A program made the position numbers and the translations under genes. Of a stretch of DNA of 64,000 nt, positions 1-10,595 are shown piece by piece. The stretch's first letter is position 1. The number at the start of each line of letters is the position of its first letter. The notes under the pieces are model-generated. The model was not told the origin of the DNA and ran no database searches. It saw only the letters and a list, made by a program, of their open reading frames with translations. The stretch is from Neostapfia colusana (lineage: Eukaryota; Streptophyta; Magnoliopsida; Poales; Poaceae): NCBI GenBank assembly GCA_030760725.1, contig JASWHV010000005.1, positions 96,478,622 to 96,542,621 of the forward strand. The letters are read 5' to 3'.

Positions 1-576
1 AAATTGTGAATATGAGATAGCTTGAGAATGAGCATTGGCTGGTTGAACTTGATAGATGATGAAGTATGATGGTATTGAACATGAGGGATGATGAATTACA
101 TGGTTATGATGGGATTTAACTCACCTAGACATTTTAGGCTGTTTTTCTTGAGATTGTAAAATAAAACTTGCTTTGTGCAATGAACCCTTTGTTCCCAACC
201 TTGTTTTAAGCTATGTACTTGCTGAGTACGACATGTACTCACCCTTGCATTCCCCACAAATATATCAGCTACAGGAGAAGGATACTTCAAGGAGCAGATG
301 GAGCACTAGGCATGCACACTACCGTCAACTGCCTGTGGAGTCGGAGATTGGAGCCCTGCTACCTTAGCATACTTCCACTTCTGTTTAGAGTCTTTTGCTG
401 CAACAAAAATTAGATACACATGATTGAGATATTGAATCATTATAATAAAGTACTCAAGCACTATTTGTAATGTGGTTATCTTCTGAATTCAGTTTGTGAT
501 GGATCTGTGTATGTGTGATGAACATCCTGGGCACACATACGCATCACTTGGTTTATTTTCGGAACCGGGTGTCACA
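1..576 (+). repeat. Element A 5' LTR, 3' portion
   Basis: The sequence ends in a GGGTGTCACA-type LTR terminus next to a primer-binding site. Its last 100 bases closely match the right end of solo LTR F at 37770-37870, including the stretch around GATGAACATCCTGGGCACAC. The LTR start lies outside the window. Short open frames here are not supported as genes. Confidence 0.88.
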
Positions 577-579
577 GAT

Positions 580-593
580 TGGTATCAGAGCCA
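580..593 (+). other. Element A primer-binding site (tRNA-iMet)
   Basis: TGGTATCAGAGCCA lies three bases after the LTR end. This is the standard plant initiator-methionine tRNA primer site of gypsy and copia elements. It fixes the plus-strand orientation and the LTR boundary. Confidence 0.9.
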
Positions 594-848
594 CACTGAT
601 CGTAGGACGCAAGCCTAGATAGAATGGACACTCTGAAACACATAGGAACTCTCCTCTAAAATGTTGTTTTCAAAAACTGTTTGCTGCTGCTTTTTACTTG
701 TCAACTCAGCCACCACAAAGTGCTATTTTCAGCCCCCTTTTCTTCTTTTCTTTCGAACAGCCACACCTTCCATTTTCTTGCTTAATAGCTGCTGAAAATT
801 TTGGATTTATTTACCCTCTTCTCTAAGGTTCTCATGTCTTCTTTATAG

Positions 849-1832
849 ATGCTGATTACTAGGAGCGCAACACGCATGAGAACTCGCCCATCGCCACTTG
901 GAAGCGCACTTAACCCCATCGAGGTTTCCGATGGACTGTATTGGGAGGAAGTGAAGATGGAACTTCATGATGAGGATGAGGTCAATGCCCCTATGCTTGA
1001 GAAAGATTTTCTGGAAGAGGTGGAACCATTCGAGGATGACATGGAAGACGATTCACAAGAAGAACAGAACTGGTACGCATCTCAGGAGGAATGCCGTGCA
1101 GGCTTACATCCAGCAGAGCCCTATGAAGCTGCACCGGAAGAAGATGAACACGGAGAGGAGCCACCATCTGCTGAGACCAAGAATGAAGATGATGAACGGG
1201 TCATCCATTCTGCTCAGGAATTCCGGTCCAACCGGATGGAGGGAGGACACATAATCAGGGAGCTGAGAGATTTCTTTGATTGCTGCAGTTTATACCCGGA
1301 GTACCTCCTCAAGAATGTCCCTCATCTCAGACATGAAGAGTGGAAGGCTGAAGTGACCGTTATCTCTAACGGCAGGGTTGTCACATGGCAATTCGCACCC
1401 ACATGGAGAGCCACAAGGTTAGAAGTTGTTGATGCTGCTGCATGGGCCGGATGCACTCACCGGACTGTGCTACGCTTTCCGTGGGCAGCTTGAGAACACT
1501 ACCTTTGAGTATTGCACCCATATCGGAAGAGTGGTACAAGGGAAATCATTGGACCCCATGGAGGAGCTCTTTCCAACCCACAAGCTGCTAACAAGTCTCA
1601 AAGAATGCTCATGGAGTTGGGAAACCGCTACGCAAGCGCACAAGAAGAGATCCTCTACCTCCGCAGGAAGCTGTACTTGCTGGAAAAAGAAGAGGAGACT
1701 CGTGCCAACGCGGGAATAAATAGAGCACCTACGTCACCTACACCTAAATGGACTATCGACTCACCATTGTGTGCGCCCATGTATGGACCGCCCCCGCCAC
1801 AGGGCCAGAACAGCACTGGTTCTCACGATTAA
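849..1832 (+). pseudogene. Element A extra ORF upstream of gag (ORF0-like), frameshifted
   Basis: An open frame runs from ATG 849 to 1493 and is very acidic (many E and D, residues about 40-115). Coding character continues in other frames to a stop at 1832, where a charged helical stretch (about 1590-1700) looks like a coiled coil. It occupies the same place as the 269-residue ORF of element G at 54969, between primer site and gag. Rice RIRE3 and RIRE8 are known, from memory, to carry such an ORF0 of unproven function. At least one frameshift near 1480-1510 breaks this copy. It is not homologous to gag domains that I recognise. Confidence 0.6.
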
Positions 1833-2077
1833 GTTTAGGTTTTCTTTATTGAATAAAGTTGTAATAAGAATGCTTAGATCATAGTAGTTGAAATAAGAGT
1901 GGTGTGCTGAACTTTTGTGATGATTGCTTATGTTTCTGTGCTTGGGTGTGAGTTGTGGGACGCTTCGGCGAATGTCCACATCCACACATAGTAGAGAGAT
2001 GTGGGATGCTTCAGCACTTGTTCACATCCTCATATAGGCTTATATTAATAAAGGAGTTGCTTAGTTCATACACCTAG
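1833..2077 (+). other. Element A junction where gag is missing
   Basis: About 245 bases without a coding frame, rich in A+T. It holds an imperfect direct duplication: GTGGGACGCTTCGGC near 1956 and GTGGGATGCTTCAGC near 2001, each followed by a CACATCC block. Gag and the zinc knuckle should be here but are gone. Confidence 0.55.
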
Positions 2078-3538
2078 ATGCATATAGTTGGGAAATCGCT
2101 TCTTTCAATTCTGAATTCTATTCCAAGAGTAAGCATTAAAATAAGGGGAGTAGATTTTCTTGCTAACCTCATTGTCTTGGATTCACAAGGGATTAACATA
2201 ATACTTGGAACGGACTGGTTAAGCAAGTATAACAGAGTGATTCAATGTGCTAAGAGGATTGTGCAGTTGACGTGAGCATGGTACCTTATCGAGTTTGAGG
2301 CAGCCAAACCTACAAACGAGAAGGCAGTGTTGAACCACGTGGAAGGTGTGACATTGGACAATATTGCGGTGGTTCAAGAATATTCAGATGTGTTTCTGGA
2401 GGAATTTCTAGGTATGCCACCTGACCGGGACATCGAGTTTGCCATTGATTTAGTACCCGGAACATCACCTATAGCTAAGAGGCCATATAGGATGCCTGCC
2501 AATGAATTAGTGGAGCTCATGAAACAAATTCGGGAGCAGCCAGATAAGGGTTTTATACGCCCAAGCACATCACCTTGGGGAGCCCCCGTGCTCTTTGTAG
2601 ATAATAATAATGGAACCCAAAGGATGTGTGTGGACTATAGGTCCCTCAACGAAGTGACGATCAAGAATATGTACCCACTGCCCAACATAGAGAATTTATT
2701 CGATCAAATGAAAGGTGCCCGGATTTTCTCTAAGATTGATCTTAGGTCGGGATACTTCTAGCTGAAAATTAAACCCTCTGGCATACCAAAGACGGCTTTT
2801 CGAACACGGTATGGTTTATACGAATATATCGTTATGTCATTCGGGTTGACAAATGTGCCTGTATACTTTATGTACCTCATTGATATGGTCTCCATGGGGT
2901 ACTTGGACAAGTTTATCATGGTTTACATTAATGATTTCATGGTGTATTCAACAAGCGAGAAATAACATGAGGAACACTTGAGATTGACATTGCAGAAACT
3001 ACAACAGAATCAATTGTATGCCAAGTTCAGCGAGTGTCAATTTTAGCTAAGGGAGATATCATTCTTAGGCCACATCATCTCCGAAGGAGGAGTATCGGTT
3101 TATACTAGAAAAGTGGGGGACGTTTTGAAGTGGAACCCACCGCGATAAGTGAGGGACATTCAGAGTTTCCTTGGGATGGCTGGATATTACCGCCAATTCA
3201 TCGAGGATTTCTCCAAAATATCGAAGTCTATGACTGAATTGCTAATGAAAGGGAAATCATTTCAGTGGACACAAGCATGTCAAGACAGCTTTGAGGAGTT
3301 AAAGAAGAGATTGACAACGGCACCGGTACTAGTATTGCCAGAATTGAGCAAGAGCTTCTATATATACCGTGATGCCTCAAGACAAGGACTTGGATGTGTC
3401 CTTATGCAAGAAGGCCAAGTGGTAGCCTATGCATCGAGGCAACTAAAGAAACATGAGCTGAATTACCCTATGCATGATCTTGAACTCGCAGCAGTGGTAC
3501 ATGCCTTGAAGATTTGGAGGCATTACATACTTAGTCAC
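2078..3538 (+). pseudogene. Element A pol remnant: protease, reverse transcriptase, RNase H
   Basis: One continuous frame, interrupted only by stop codons at 2273, 2759, 2963, 3044 and 3146, encodes the end of an aspartic protease (ILGTDWLSKYN), the reverse transcriptase (PYRMPANELVEL, MCVDYRSLN, SKIDLRSGYF, YGLYEYIVMSFGLTN) and part of RNase H (DASRQGLGCVLM, HDLELAAVVHALKIWRHY). The catalytic YxDD-type motif reads YIND, so a metal-binding aspartate is lost. The frame runs into element B's LTR at about 3539, removing the rest of RNase H and all of integrase. Nonfunctional, but indels have not broken the frame. Confidence 0.88.
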
Positions 3539-6500
3539 TGTCGCGAGGCCCCCTTTCCGTCTGGGATCCCACTCCAGGAATCGCACTGGGTGGTGCCGTC
3601 CGATGCGGCACCCAATAGCATGCACGAAAATACGGTAAAACATAGGAAACGACTTTATTTCTCAGCATAACTATTTTATAACATAATGTACACACGCAGC
3701 AGAAATTAAAACTGGACTTTTACTCACTCTCGGCCCTAACTATGCTGAAGAGAAGCCGTCCAGCTCGTGGACGCTTCCTACTACCTTGAAAATAAGTAAG
3801 GCAGCGGCAAGGTTTCCGGTGACTTATACAAACTGTGAGGTCTGATGTCTCACCGAACAACATTCTTCACAGCAGGCATCCTGCTACCTACGAAAACAAC
3901 TACGAAGCAACCGTGAGAACTGAGGCTCAGCAAGTATTAACTGTCAATCCTAAACATGTAACTCTACATGCAAGAGTTGTAAGAAGATAGGAATATGAAC
4001 TTTGCAAAATGAAGCTTGGCTAAACTTGATTTTTATATTCAGATTCTTATAGCATTCATTTTAGTGGTCCTCATGCCTCACAACACCGGAAGTCCACAAT
4101 CAAACAAGAAACGCTTATCCTGATGTTGCTAGCCTAAGGTGGAATAGAAATTTAGTTGGCACTATATCTATTTCAGTCAAGGTTCCAATACAATGATTAA
4201 GCCATGACAACATCTTAAGAGACTTAGTTCGTCTTCTTACTACGTCACAGAGCAATGGGCAAGTATGCTCAATCCTTAACCACGAGCGATGGTGATTCAC
4301 TAGCAACCTGGAATACACGACACATACACCTGCCTCAAAAGACTCACACAAGAGCTATTTTTGTTACGTTGTATGCAGCAACCTTTCACCCGACACCCCA
4401 ATATAGAAAAATGCTTCGCCCCGAGCAGGATGGTCCTCTACGCGGACACGTCGAATTTGCCTGCTAATGGATTTATACGTCCCGCCTTCTCAACTCAATT
4501 CTCAGACAAAGGATGAGTTTCTACATCACGGTCCATCAAAATACATTGGTTTCATGGGTCCCATAACCCCGGTACAGCTCAAACTTGTCCAGCAGGGCCG
4601 CATACGGCGTGGTCTTTAACTGACAAGGACAGGGCTAATACCCAACCTCCACATTGGCCTTACCACAACCGGCCCAGGCCCAATGTGGTCCCAAGCATTG
4701 TCACACGCATCGACTCGATACAACCTTGAGCGTTCCATCCTACAGGAACTCCCCGTCCCCATCTCACTTTTCATGAGGTGCTCTTGTCAACAACTCCCTC
4801 TCGCGAGTAGACTCCGCTACTCGACCTTTCTTGCGAGTAGCTTTTTACTACTTGACTTCTACCGGGCTAACTACAACATTATCCTAGCATCTACGATGAG
4901 GAAAATCCTACACTAAACCTTCTATCCAGGGTTATAATAGTCATGCAAGTGGGTTTCAAGCATCCTGGACATAATGCACAATATCAAGTCTAACAACCAT
5001 GAGGTGAAGGTAAAGCAAAATTTAAAATGGTAATTATATGCAAACCGGAGCTTGCCTTCCTCGACGGTTTTGTTAGTGAAAATAGGAAGTCAGTCTTCCT
5101 CCGGAGAATCCGCCAAGTCCGTCACGAGAGGGAGATCCTTGCCTCTGAGTTGATCTTGTCGTCGAGTAGTGACGTTATGTGAGCAATTGAGATGCAATGC
5201 ACATATATTCAAAAACAACTTAGAAAATGCTTTAATTCTGTTATATAAGTTAACTAAGATTAAGATGAGAAACAACAGCAAAGTTTCTGTTGTTGGGATC
5301 TAGGCAATAGAGAAGAAAATGCTAGATGAAAAGAAAGTAATCTTAATCACATGTGAGCAAGATTTTTTATGAACACCTAGCCTTAAAGAATGGTAGCTTA
5401 AGTTCCTGGGGTCCAAAGAAGCTAAATTTTTAACCACAGCTTCAAGGGAGGGTATGTAGTCAGTGTGCAAAATTTGAGCTCAAGAAATAGCTCAATGTGG
5501 TCACAACAATTCCTTATGTGGTTTAACTATTCTGTCTTTAACTCCTATTTCTTGAGCTTTCCTATGCTGAAAAGTGAACTTTTTGTGAAGTACACAATGT
5601 CCTGTGTCCATTGGAATTGGTTTTACCATTTTTGGAGTTTCGTACATGGAGATATGGATTTTTCAAGTTTGGGTAAAAGGCTGATAAAGTTTCTGTTCAT
5701 TTTACCTAATTTTCAGAGACATACAAGATTGAATCATCATTTGGCCTAGCAAATAAGGTCCAATGCCTCTGAAATTTTTACTGGAGTCAAAGTATATTTG
5801 GAGGGAGGTCCTGCCCAATATTGGGAATTTTACAAATAACAGAACTCTTGGAATTAATTCTCTATGATTACTTAATGAATTAACGAGCCAAATCCAGGAA
5901 CTTTCATAAATATTGGGGTGCACCATGGATAGCACTCACTGAGAGGAATCTAACGAAATTTATTTGAGAATTTTTTGGACTTCTCTACACAAAGTTATAG
6001 CCATTTGAAGTTTGATGGAAATCTGAACAGAATTGGAATTCTTTAAATGGCTGAGAGTGGGCCCCACGCAAGGTCTTCTTCTTCCTCCAGCCAAGGGCCT
6101 GAGCTACAAGAGAGTTGGCCAGAGTTTTTGCTACCAGCGCGCCAGGGCTTGGCTAAGGGAGGAAGGGACACAGAAATGATTAGCAAGACATGGGGAACTC
6201 AGAGAGGTGCCTGCCCCTTCATGGGGATGCCTGGAAATAGGGCAGCGGCGGCGACCTAGGGTTGCAGCACCTCCGGCAAGGTTTCTCGGAAAAAATATGG
6301 CACGGAAGACTCCCAATGTTTGCGTGGAGCATCACTGGACTATGAGGAAGAGCGTCATGTTGTTGTTTTTGATGGAAACACGGCCTAACATAGGGCGCGC
6401 CATGCACCGGCGCACTTCTGCACATGGCAGTGGGAAAAAACTCGATATCTAGGGCCACAGTCCATGATTCGCTCTGAAAATTGACAGATGGTTGCGCCTA

Positions 6501-7000
6501 GAGGTCCACAGCTCATAGCTAAAACAGATTTACAACATTAGTAGTGAGCTCAGAGATTTTTGAAGATTCGTACCCGAGGTCAGTTCTGACCGAGTAGGGA
6601 AATTCTAGGAAATTCTTGCTTGATGCTGCACCAATCGAGCTGAGCTTTGGAGAGGAGTATTATGGGATTCAGGCACACCTCAGGGTCTTTTTGTTTGAGC
6701 TTGAGCCGCCCCGGACAGAGCTGTCCATGTGAGAGCAGGGGTGGCGCGGGAGCCAGTTTGTGTTTGAGGGAAAGGAACAGAGGAAACACGAGCTGAGAAG
6801 GAAGAGGACATCGGCTCACATGCTGCTCAGTGATAAGGCTGAGCAAAATATCATGAATTTTTATGAGAGGGAGCCCAGGCAGGCAGCTCGCCGGCAGCTG
6901 CTGTTGTGCGCTGAAGAATTCCCGGGAGTCGGTTCTGCACTGTGCCTTACATGTGAGGTCCACAGCCCCTCAATTCCCTCCTCTCTGTGCTTTGAGATTC
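3539..7000 (-). repeat. Element B 3' LTR, left part
   Basis: It begins TGTCGCGAGG at 3539, where element A's RNase H frame stops, and shares with E's LTR the block GGTGGTGCCGTCCGATGCGG (3590) and many later segments, such as AAACAAGAAACGCTT near 4100. It breaks at 7000 in the target duplication GATTC of D and resumes at 32878. The 3.4 kb contain only short non-conserved open frames; I see no gene. Confidence 0.85.
6996..7000. repeat. Target-site duplication of element D, left copy (GATTC)
   Basis: GATTC directly precedes D's 5' LTR and is repeated at 32878-32882 directly after D's 3' LTR. Five bases is the normal gypsy duplication size. Confidence 0.9.
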
Positions 7001-7059
7001 TCTCGGTACCCTCAATATGGGATACCCCCGCGCACAGGGGAAATCGCCTAAGGACTTTG

Positions 7060-7275
7060 CCCCTTCCGCAGGGGCAAGCTCCGAAAGCCCCACGTGTCCT
7101 GCGGGACCGGACCTCCCTCTCCTCAGAGGAGAGCTCCGGGCCCGCCACGTGGCCAGCAGAGCCGGACCTCCCCCCTCTGCGGGGAGAGCTCCGAAGGCTC
7201 CACGTGTCCAGCGGGGCAGGACCTCCCTCTCCTCAGAGAAGAGCTCCGGGCCCGCCACGTGGCCAGCAGAACAGC
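7060..7275 (+). repeat. G-box tandem repeats in D LTR
   Basis: Two copies of an about 110-bp unit: CACGTGTCC, then about 55 bases later GCCACGTGGCC, then the same again. Perfect CACGTG cores occur near 7092, 7146, 7202 and 7257. The unit also carries GAGCTCCGAAGG and CCGGACCTCC blocks. The same unit recurs in D's 3' LTR, in both H LTRs and at 15190-15560. Confidence 0.85.
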
Positions 7276-7690
7276 GCTACCTGCCCCCGCGCGGTAGGCA
7301 GAAAGACTAAAGACACACCATACCTTGTCCGTACAAGGTATTCAATACCCGCGACTTCCCAAGGCGCGGAGACGCAGAGCACGCTGCTGTCAGGTGCCGT
7401 TGTGCCCAGTCGCATCGCAGTGAAGACTGGCACGCCGCGTCAGAGGCTCTACACCAATAAACACAGCGACAAGACATCCCCTGCCACCCCTGCCGTCATC
7501 AACCACTACGCCTAGCTTGCGGCGTGGGCAGGGCGGCAAGACGAAGACTCAGAAGCCCTCGCCAGCGACAACTACCGGCGTAACTGCAGGATACGGTAGA
7601 TGGCAGGCAATCTCCCCAGGCCCACATGTCGGGTCCCGGGCCCACCTGTCGGGTCCCGGGCCCACCTTGTAAGCCGCCCGAGCCTTGGAC

Positions 7691-7698
7691 TATAAAAG
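7691..7698 (+). promoter_or_regulatory. Element D 5' LTR TATA box
   Basis: TATAAAAG within GGACTATAAAAGG; the same box occurs at 32561 (D 3' LTR), 56853 and 61188 (H LTRs). A start about 30 bases downstream would put the transcript start near 7725 (inference). Confidence 0.75.
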
Positions 7699-8013
7699 GT
7701 TCGGGTAGGCAATGTTGCAAGGGGTTCGGCATTTTGGCTCAACACTCTGACTCTAGCACTTAGCTCATCCTCAAGCTCAGGACTCCGGTTCTGAGCACCA
7801 GGCAATACAACAAGCACCTTTGCTCGCCGTGGACGTAGGGTTTTACGCTCCGGTGGCCTGAACCAAGTAAAAAATCTCTGTGTCAACCTTCTCCTTCCTT
7901 CGTCCCTAAAAACGCTCAAGCTCTCCGTAGGGGACTAGCCCCTCCGAAAAAGAACCTCCGCGGGCTGCCCAGTGCAGGCTCGGGAGAAGTGTCGACAGCT
8001 ACACTTCGACATT

Positions 8014-8031
8014 TGGCGCGCCAGGAAGGGG
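8014..8031 (+). other. Element D primer-binding site
   Basis: TGGCGCGCCAGGAAGGGG begins two bases after the LTR end. The TGG start is as expected for pairing to a tRNA CCA end; the tRNA is not identified. H has TGGCGCACCAGG at the same place. Confidence 0.75.
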
Positions 8032-8060
8032 CTTTTCCCTTGCGCGACGAGCTTACGCCG

Positions 8061-9950
8061 ATGAAGATGACGAAGCTTCCTTCATCGGCAAGCTCTCCTC
8101 GCCCACGTTCCCAACGAACAGTGACCAGCGGGGACTACGTCTTGACACACTCGGGACGGAGTGTGTCGGGGCAAGCTGGAAGCCAGCAGCCGACTCCGGC
8201 AGCGCAGACTCCAGCAAGCCCAAGATCTGCTGCAGCGCTGAGTATCTCCCATGGGAGCGCACTAGCAACAGAACGAGCGCTTCTACGCAATCCACCTGCT
8301 GGGGACGCGCCCCAGGCAGTGACCCAGCAGTGGATTCATGACGTAGACCGTCTTGTTGTCGCCGCCGCCAACCCTCAGCTTCGGCGGGGACGACGCCCCA
8401 GTCAACCGGCTGTGCCGCTGTTGAGCACGCCAGCGGTTGAGTGGCAGATGGCAGACTCCCACTCCACCAGGCTCCCATCGGCAGACCTGAGGTCGTAGCT
8501 GGAACGACGTCACCTGGGCGAAGATGCCCGCATGGCCATCGAGCGACGGCGAGAAAGGCGTCGCAACCAAGAGGCTGGCGACAGCATGTCGACCGCCTCG
8601 ACCCAGCCTTGGCCGCAGACGTTCGCTACGCGATCTCTGCCCCAGGAATACGCCACGCATCATATGCCTCAGCCATATGCCCTGCAAATGGCGCCCCCGG
8701 TTTATGGCGCACCTTTGCCCATGCCGGGGTACATGGTGCCAACAGTGGAGCAAGCGCTCGCGGCACCAACACCTGCAGCAACAGGAGCAGGGTGTGAAGC
8801 CCTGGCACCACACCTTCGCTTCACGAAGTGGCCGCGCAAGTTCCGGCCACACCTGCCATAGAATTACGACGGCAGCGTCAACCCGGCGGAGTTCCTCCAG
8901 ATCTACTCCACCACCATCCTTGCTGCAGGAGGGGATGAGGCCGTCATGGCCAACTACTTCCCCGTCGCCTTGACCGGTCCAGCACGGTCTTGGCTCATGA
9001 ATCTCCCCCAGGGTTCCGTAACCTCCTGGGGAGAGCTCTGCCGGCATTTTACTGCAAATTTCGGCAGCTCCTACACCCGGCATGGCACGGAGCTCGACCT
9101 CCATGCCATCCAACAACAACCTGGAGAGTCGCTGCGCTCCTTCATCCAGTGGTTCTCCCAGGTGCGGAACACCATCCCCCATATCCATAATGCTTCTGTG
9201 GTGGTGGCGTTCCGGCAGGGTGTAAGGGACATGAAGATGCTCGAGAAGCTCGCGACCAGAGAAGTGCGCGACATCTCAGAGATCTTCAGCCTGGCGGACA
9301 AGTGCGCCAGGGCAGCATAAGGGCGCAACTGGCACTCACAGCCAGTCTCCGAAGCCGGAGAACAGTCCAGACCAAGCGCTGCTCCCCATGGGAGCGGCAG
9401 GAAGGTCAAGAAGGCCGGCGGCAAGATCGTCCTGCCGACCGAAGCTCCCGTTGCTGCAGCTGCAGCACCCACCGGAGCTCGGGGGCCACGCCCCGACAAG
9501 AGGCCGCGACAGTCACCAGCCCCTAGCGGTGACCATGGCGAGCCGTGCCCCGTGCACAACACCAGCAGCCACACTGCTGCTGAGTGCCAGGAAATACAGA
9601 AGCTCATGAAGCGCTTCCGTAGGGGGAAGCAACCGCGTGCGGACGCCCCTCCCTTCCGTCAGAGGGAGGGCAAGCAGAAGGTCGATGCCCATGACAACGT
9701 CGACCACCAGATGGAGTTCCAGGAGCCCCAGCCCGCCGCAAAGGTGGTGCACAACCACGAGGGCTCCAGCTCCAGCAACGACGAGCGCCGGAAGGCGCTC
9801 TACGTCATCTACAGCGGGTCCTCTGACCCCTCATATCGGAGTGCAGTCAAGACTCTGCGCCGAGCAGTGGCGTCGGTGGCTCCTGTCCCAAGTGCAGCAC
9901 CGCGCCTCAAGTGGATGGGGACCCCCATCAGCTTCGACGCCACCGACTGA
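8061..9950 (+). pseudogene. Element D gag
   Basis: A single frame from ATG 8061, chosen as the first Met after the primer site followed by conserved Tat-gag sequence, broken by in-frame stops at 8496, 8859 and 9318 and ending at 9948. Recognisable segments: an Arg-rich helical stretch (IERRRERRR, about 8540), the retrotransposon gag domain (AEFLQIYSTTILAAGGDEAV, LTGPARSWLMNLPQGSVTSW, CRHFTANF, ESLRSFIQWFSQVRNTIP; about 8880-9180) and a Cys/His segment CPVHNTSSHTAAEC near 9545. Gag would form the cytoplasmic particle. Three nonsense codons make it nonfunctional. Confidence 0.88.
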
Positions 9951-10595
9951 CCCAAGAACATGGCTGGGGCCGGGCAGCTACCACTCTTGGTAGCCCCCAC
10001 CATCACCAACGTGAAGATGTACCACGTTCTGGTAGATGGCGGAGCCGGCCTGAACCTCATTAGCCGTGCAGCTTTCCAGAAGCTGCAAATCCCAATGGCC
10101 AAGCTCACCCCCTCGAGCCCGTTCTCAGGGGTAGGGCCGGGACAAGTTGTCCCCTACGGAAAAATCAGCCTTCCGGTCACCTTCGGAGCACCGGATAGCT
10201 ACCGGACAGAATACATTGTGTTCGATGTGGCGGAGATCGACCTCCCCTTCAACGCCATCATCGACAGGCCAGCCCTGTACCGGTTCATGGTGGTAGCCCA
10301 CTATGGCTACCTTGTATTGAGGATACCTACACCAACAGGCATCCTCATGATCCGTGGAGACCGCACTGCTGCAGTGTCAGCCTTGGAGAAGCTCCAAGCA
10401 CTTGCAGCAGCCCGTGCACCAGCCCCTGGCGGTGCAGAACCGGGCCAGCTCCACCCGAGTGCACGCCACCATGCCTCGAACTCAGCACCCCGTGTGCAAC
10501 CCCTCGACGAGGGCGACGTCCCCCGGAAAGTCGTCCAAGTCGGCGCCGATGCTGCCCAGACCACCCGTGTAGCCGGGGGCCTGGACAGCAAATAG
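9951..10595 (+). pseudogene. Element D aspartic protease region
   Basis: It continues the gag frame after the stop at 9948 and ends at another stop at 10593. The segment YHVLVDGGAGLNLISRAAF gives the catalytic D-G-G-A motif of Tat-type proteases near 10035, and FNAIIDRPALYRF matches the C-terminal ILG-type region. It would cleave the polyprotein. The tail after about 10400 is low-complexity linker before reverse transcriptase. Shared frame with gag implies an original gag-pro-pol polyprotein. Confidence 0.85.

Larger units (their letters stand above)
1..3538 (+). mobile_element. Element A: decayed Ty3/gypsy (Tekay/RIRE3-like), 5' part
   Basis: The order is LTR end, primer-binding site, extra upstream ORF, then protease and reverse transcriptase/RNase H remnants, all on the plus strand. 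The 5' LTR starts before the window. The element stops abruptly in the RNase H domain at about 3538, where the LTR of element B begins. The gag gene expected between the upstream ORF and the protease is absent. Clade is inferred from the pol sequence and from an LTR end shared with solo LTR F. Confidence 0.85.
7001..8011 (+). repeat. Element D 5' LTR
   Basis: It starts TCTCGG (TG decayed to TC; the 3' copy starts TGTCGG) and ends TTCGACA just before the primer site. The first 23 bases contain an inverted repeat GGTACCC/GGGTACC, one base off in this copy. A GC-rich block of alternating CACGTG repeats follows, then a 19-bp tandem duplication around GTCGGGTCCCGGGCCCACC (7628-7665), a TATA box and the transcribed R/U5 part. 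Open frames crossing this LTR reflect base composition. Confidence 0.93.

Noticed and set aside
580..593. tRNA gene fragment
   Set aside because: Only the 3'-end complement of tRNA-iMet is present; it is a primer-binding site next to an LTR, as also at 28120 and 54750.
6760..7515. 251-codon plus-strand open frame
   Set aside because: It crosses from B's LTR into D's LTR over the GATTC junction and through G-box repeats; the frame is produced by GC-rich repeats without stops.
8283..9188. 301-codon minus-strand open frame opposite D gag
   Set aside because: Gag is clearly on the plus strand with conserved domains; the reverse frame has no recognisable domain and is a shadow.
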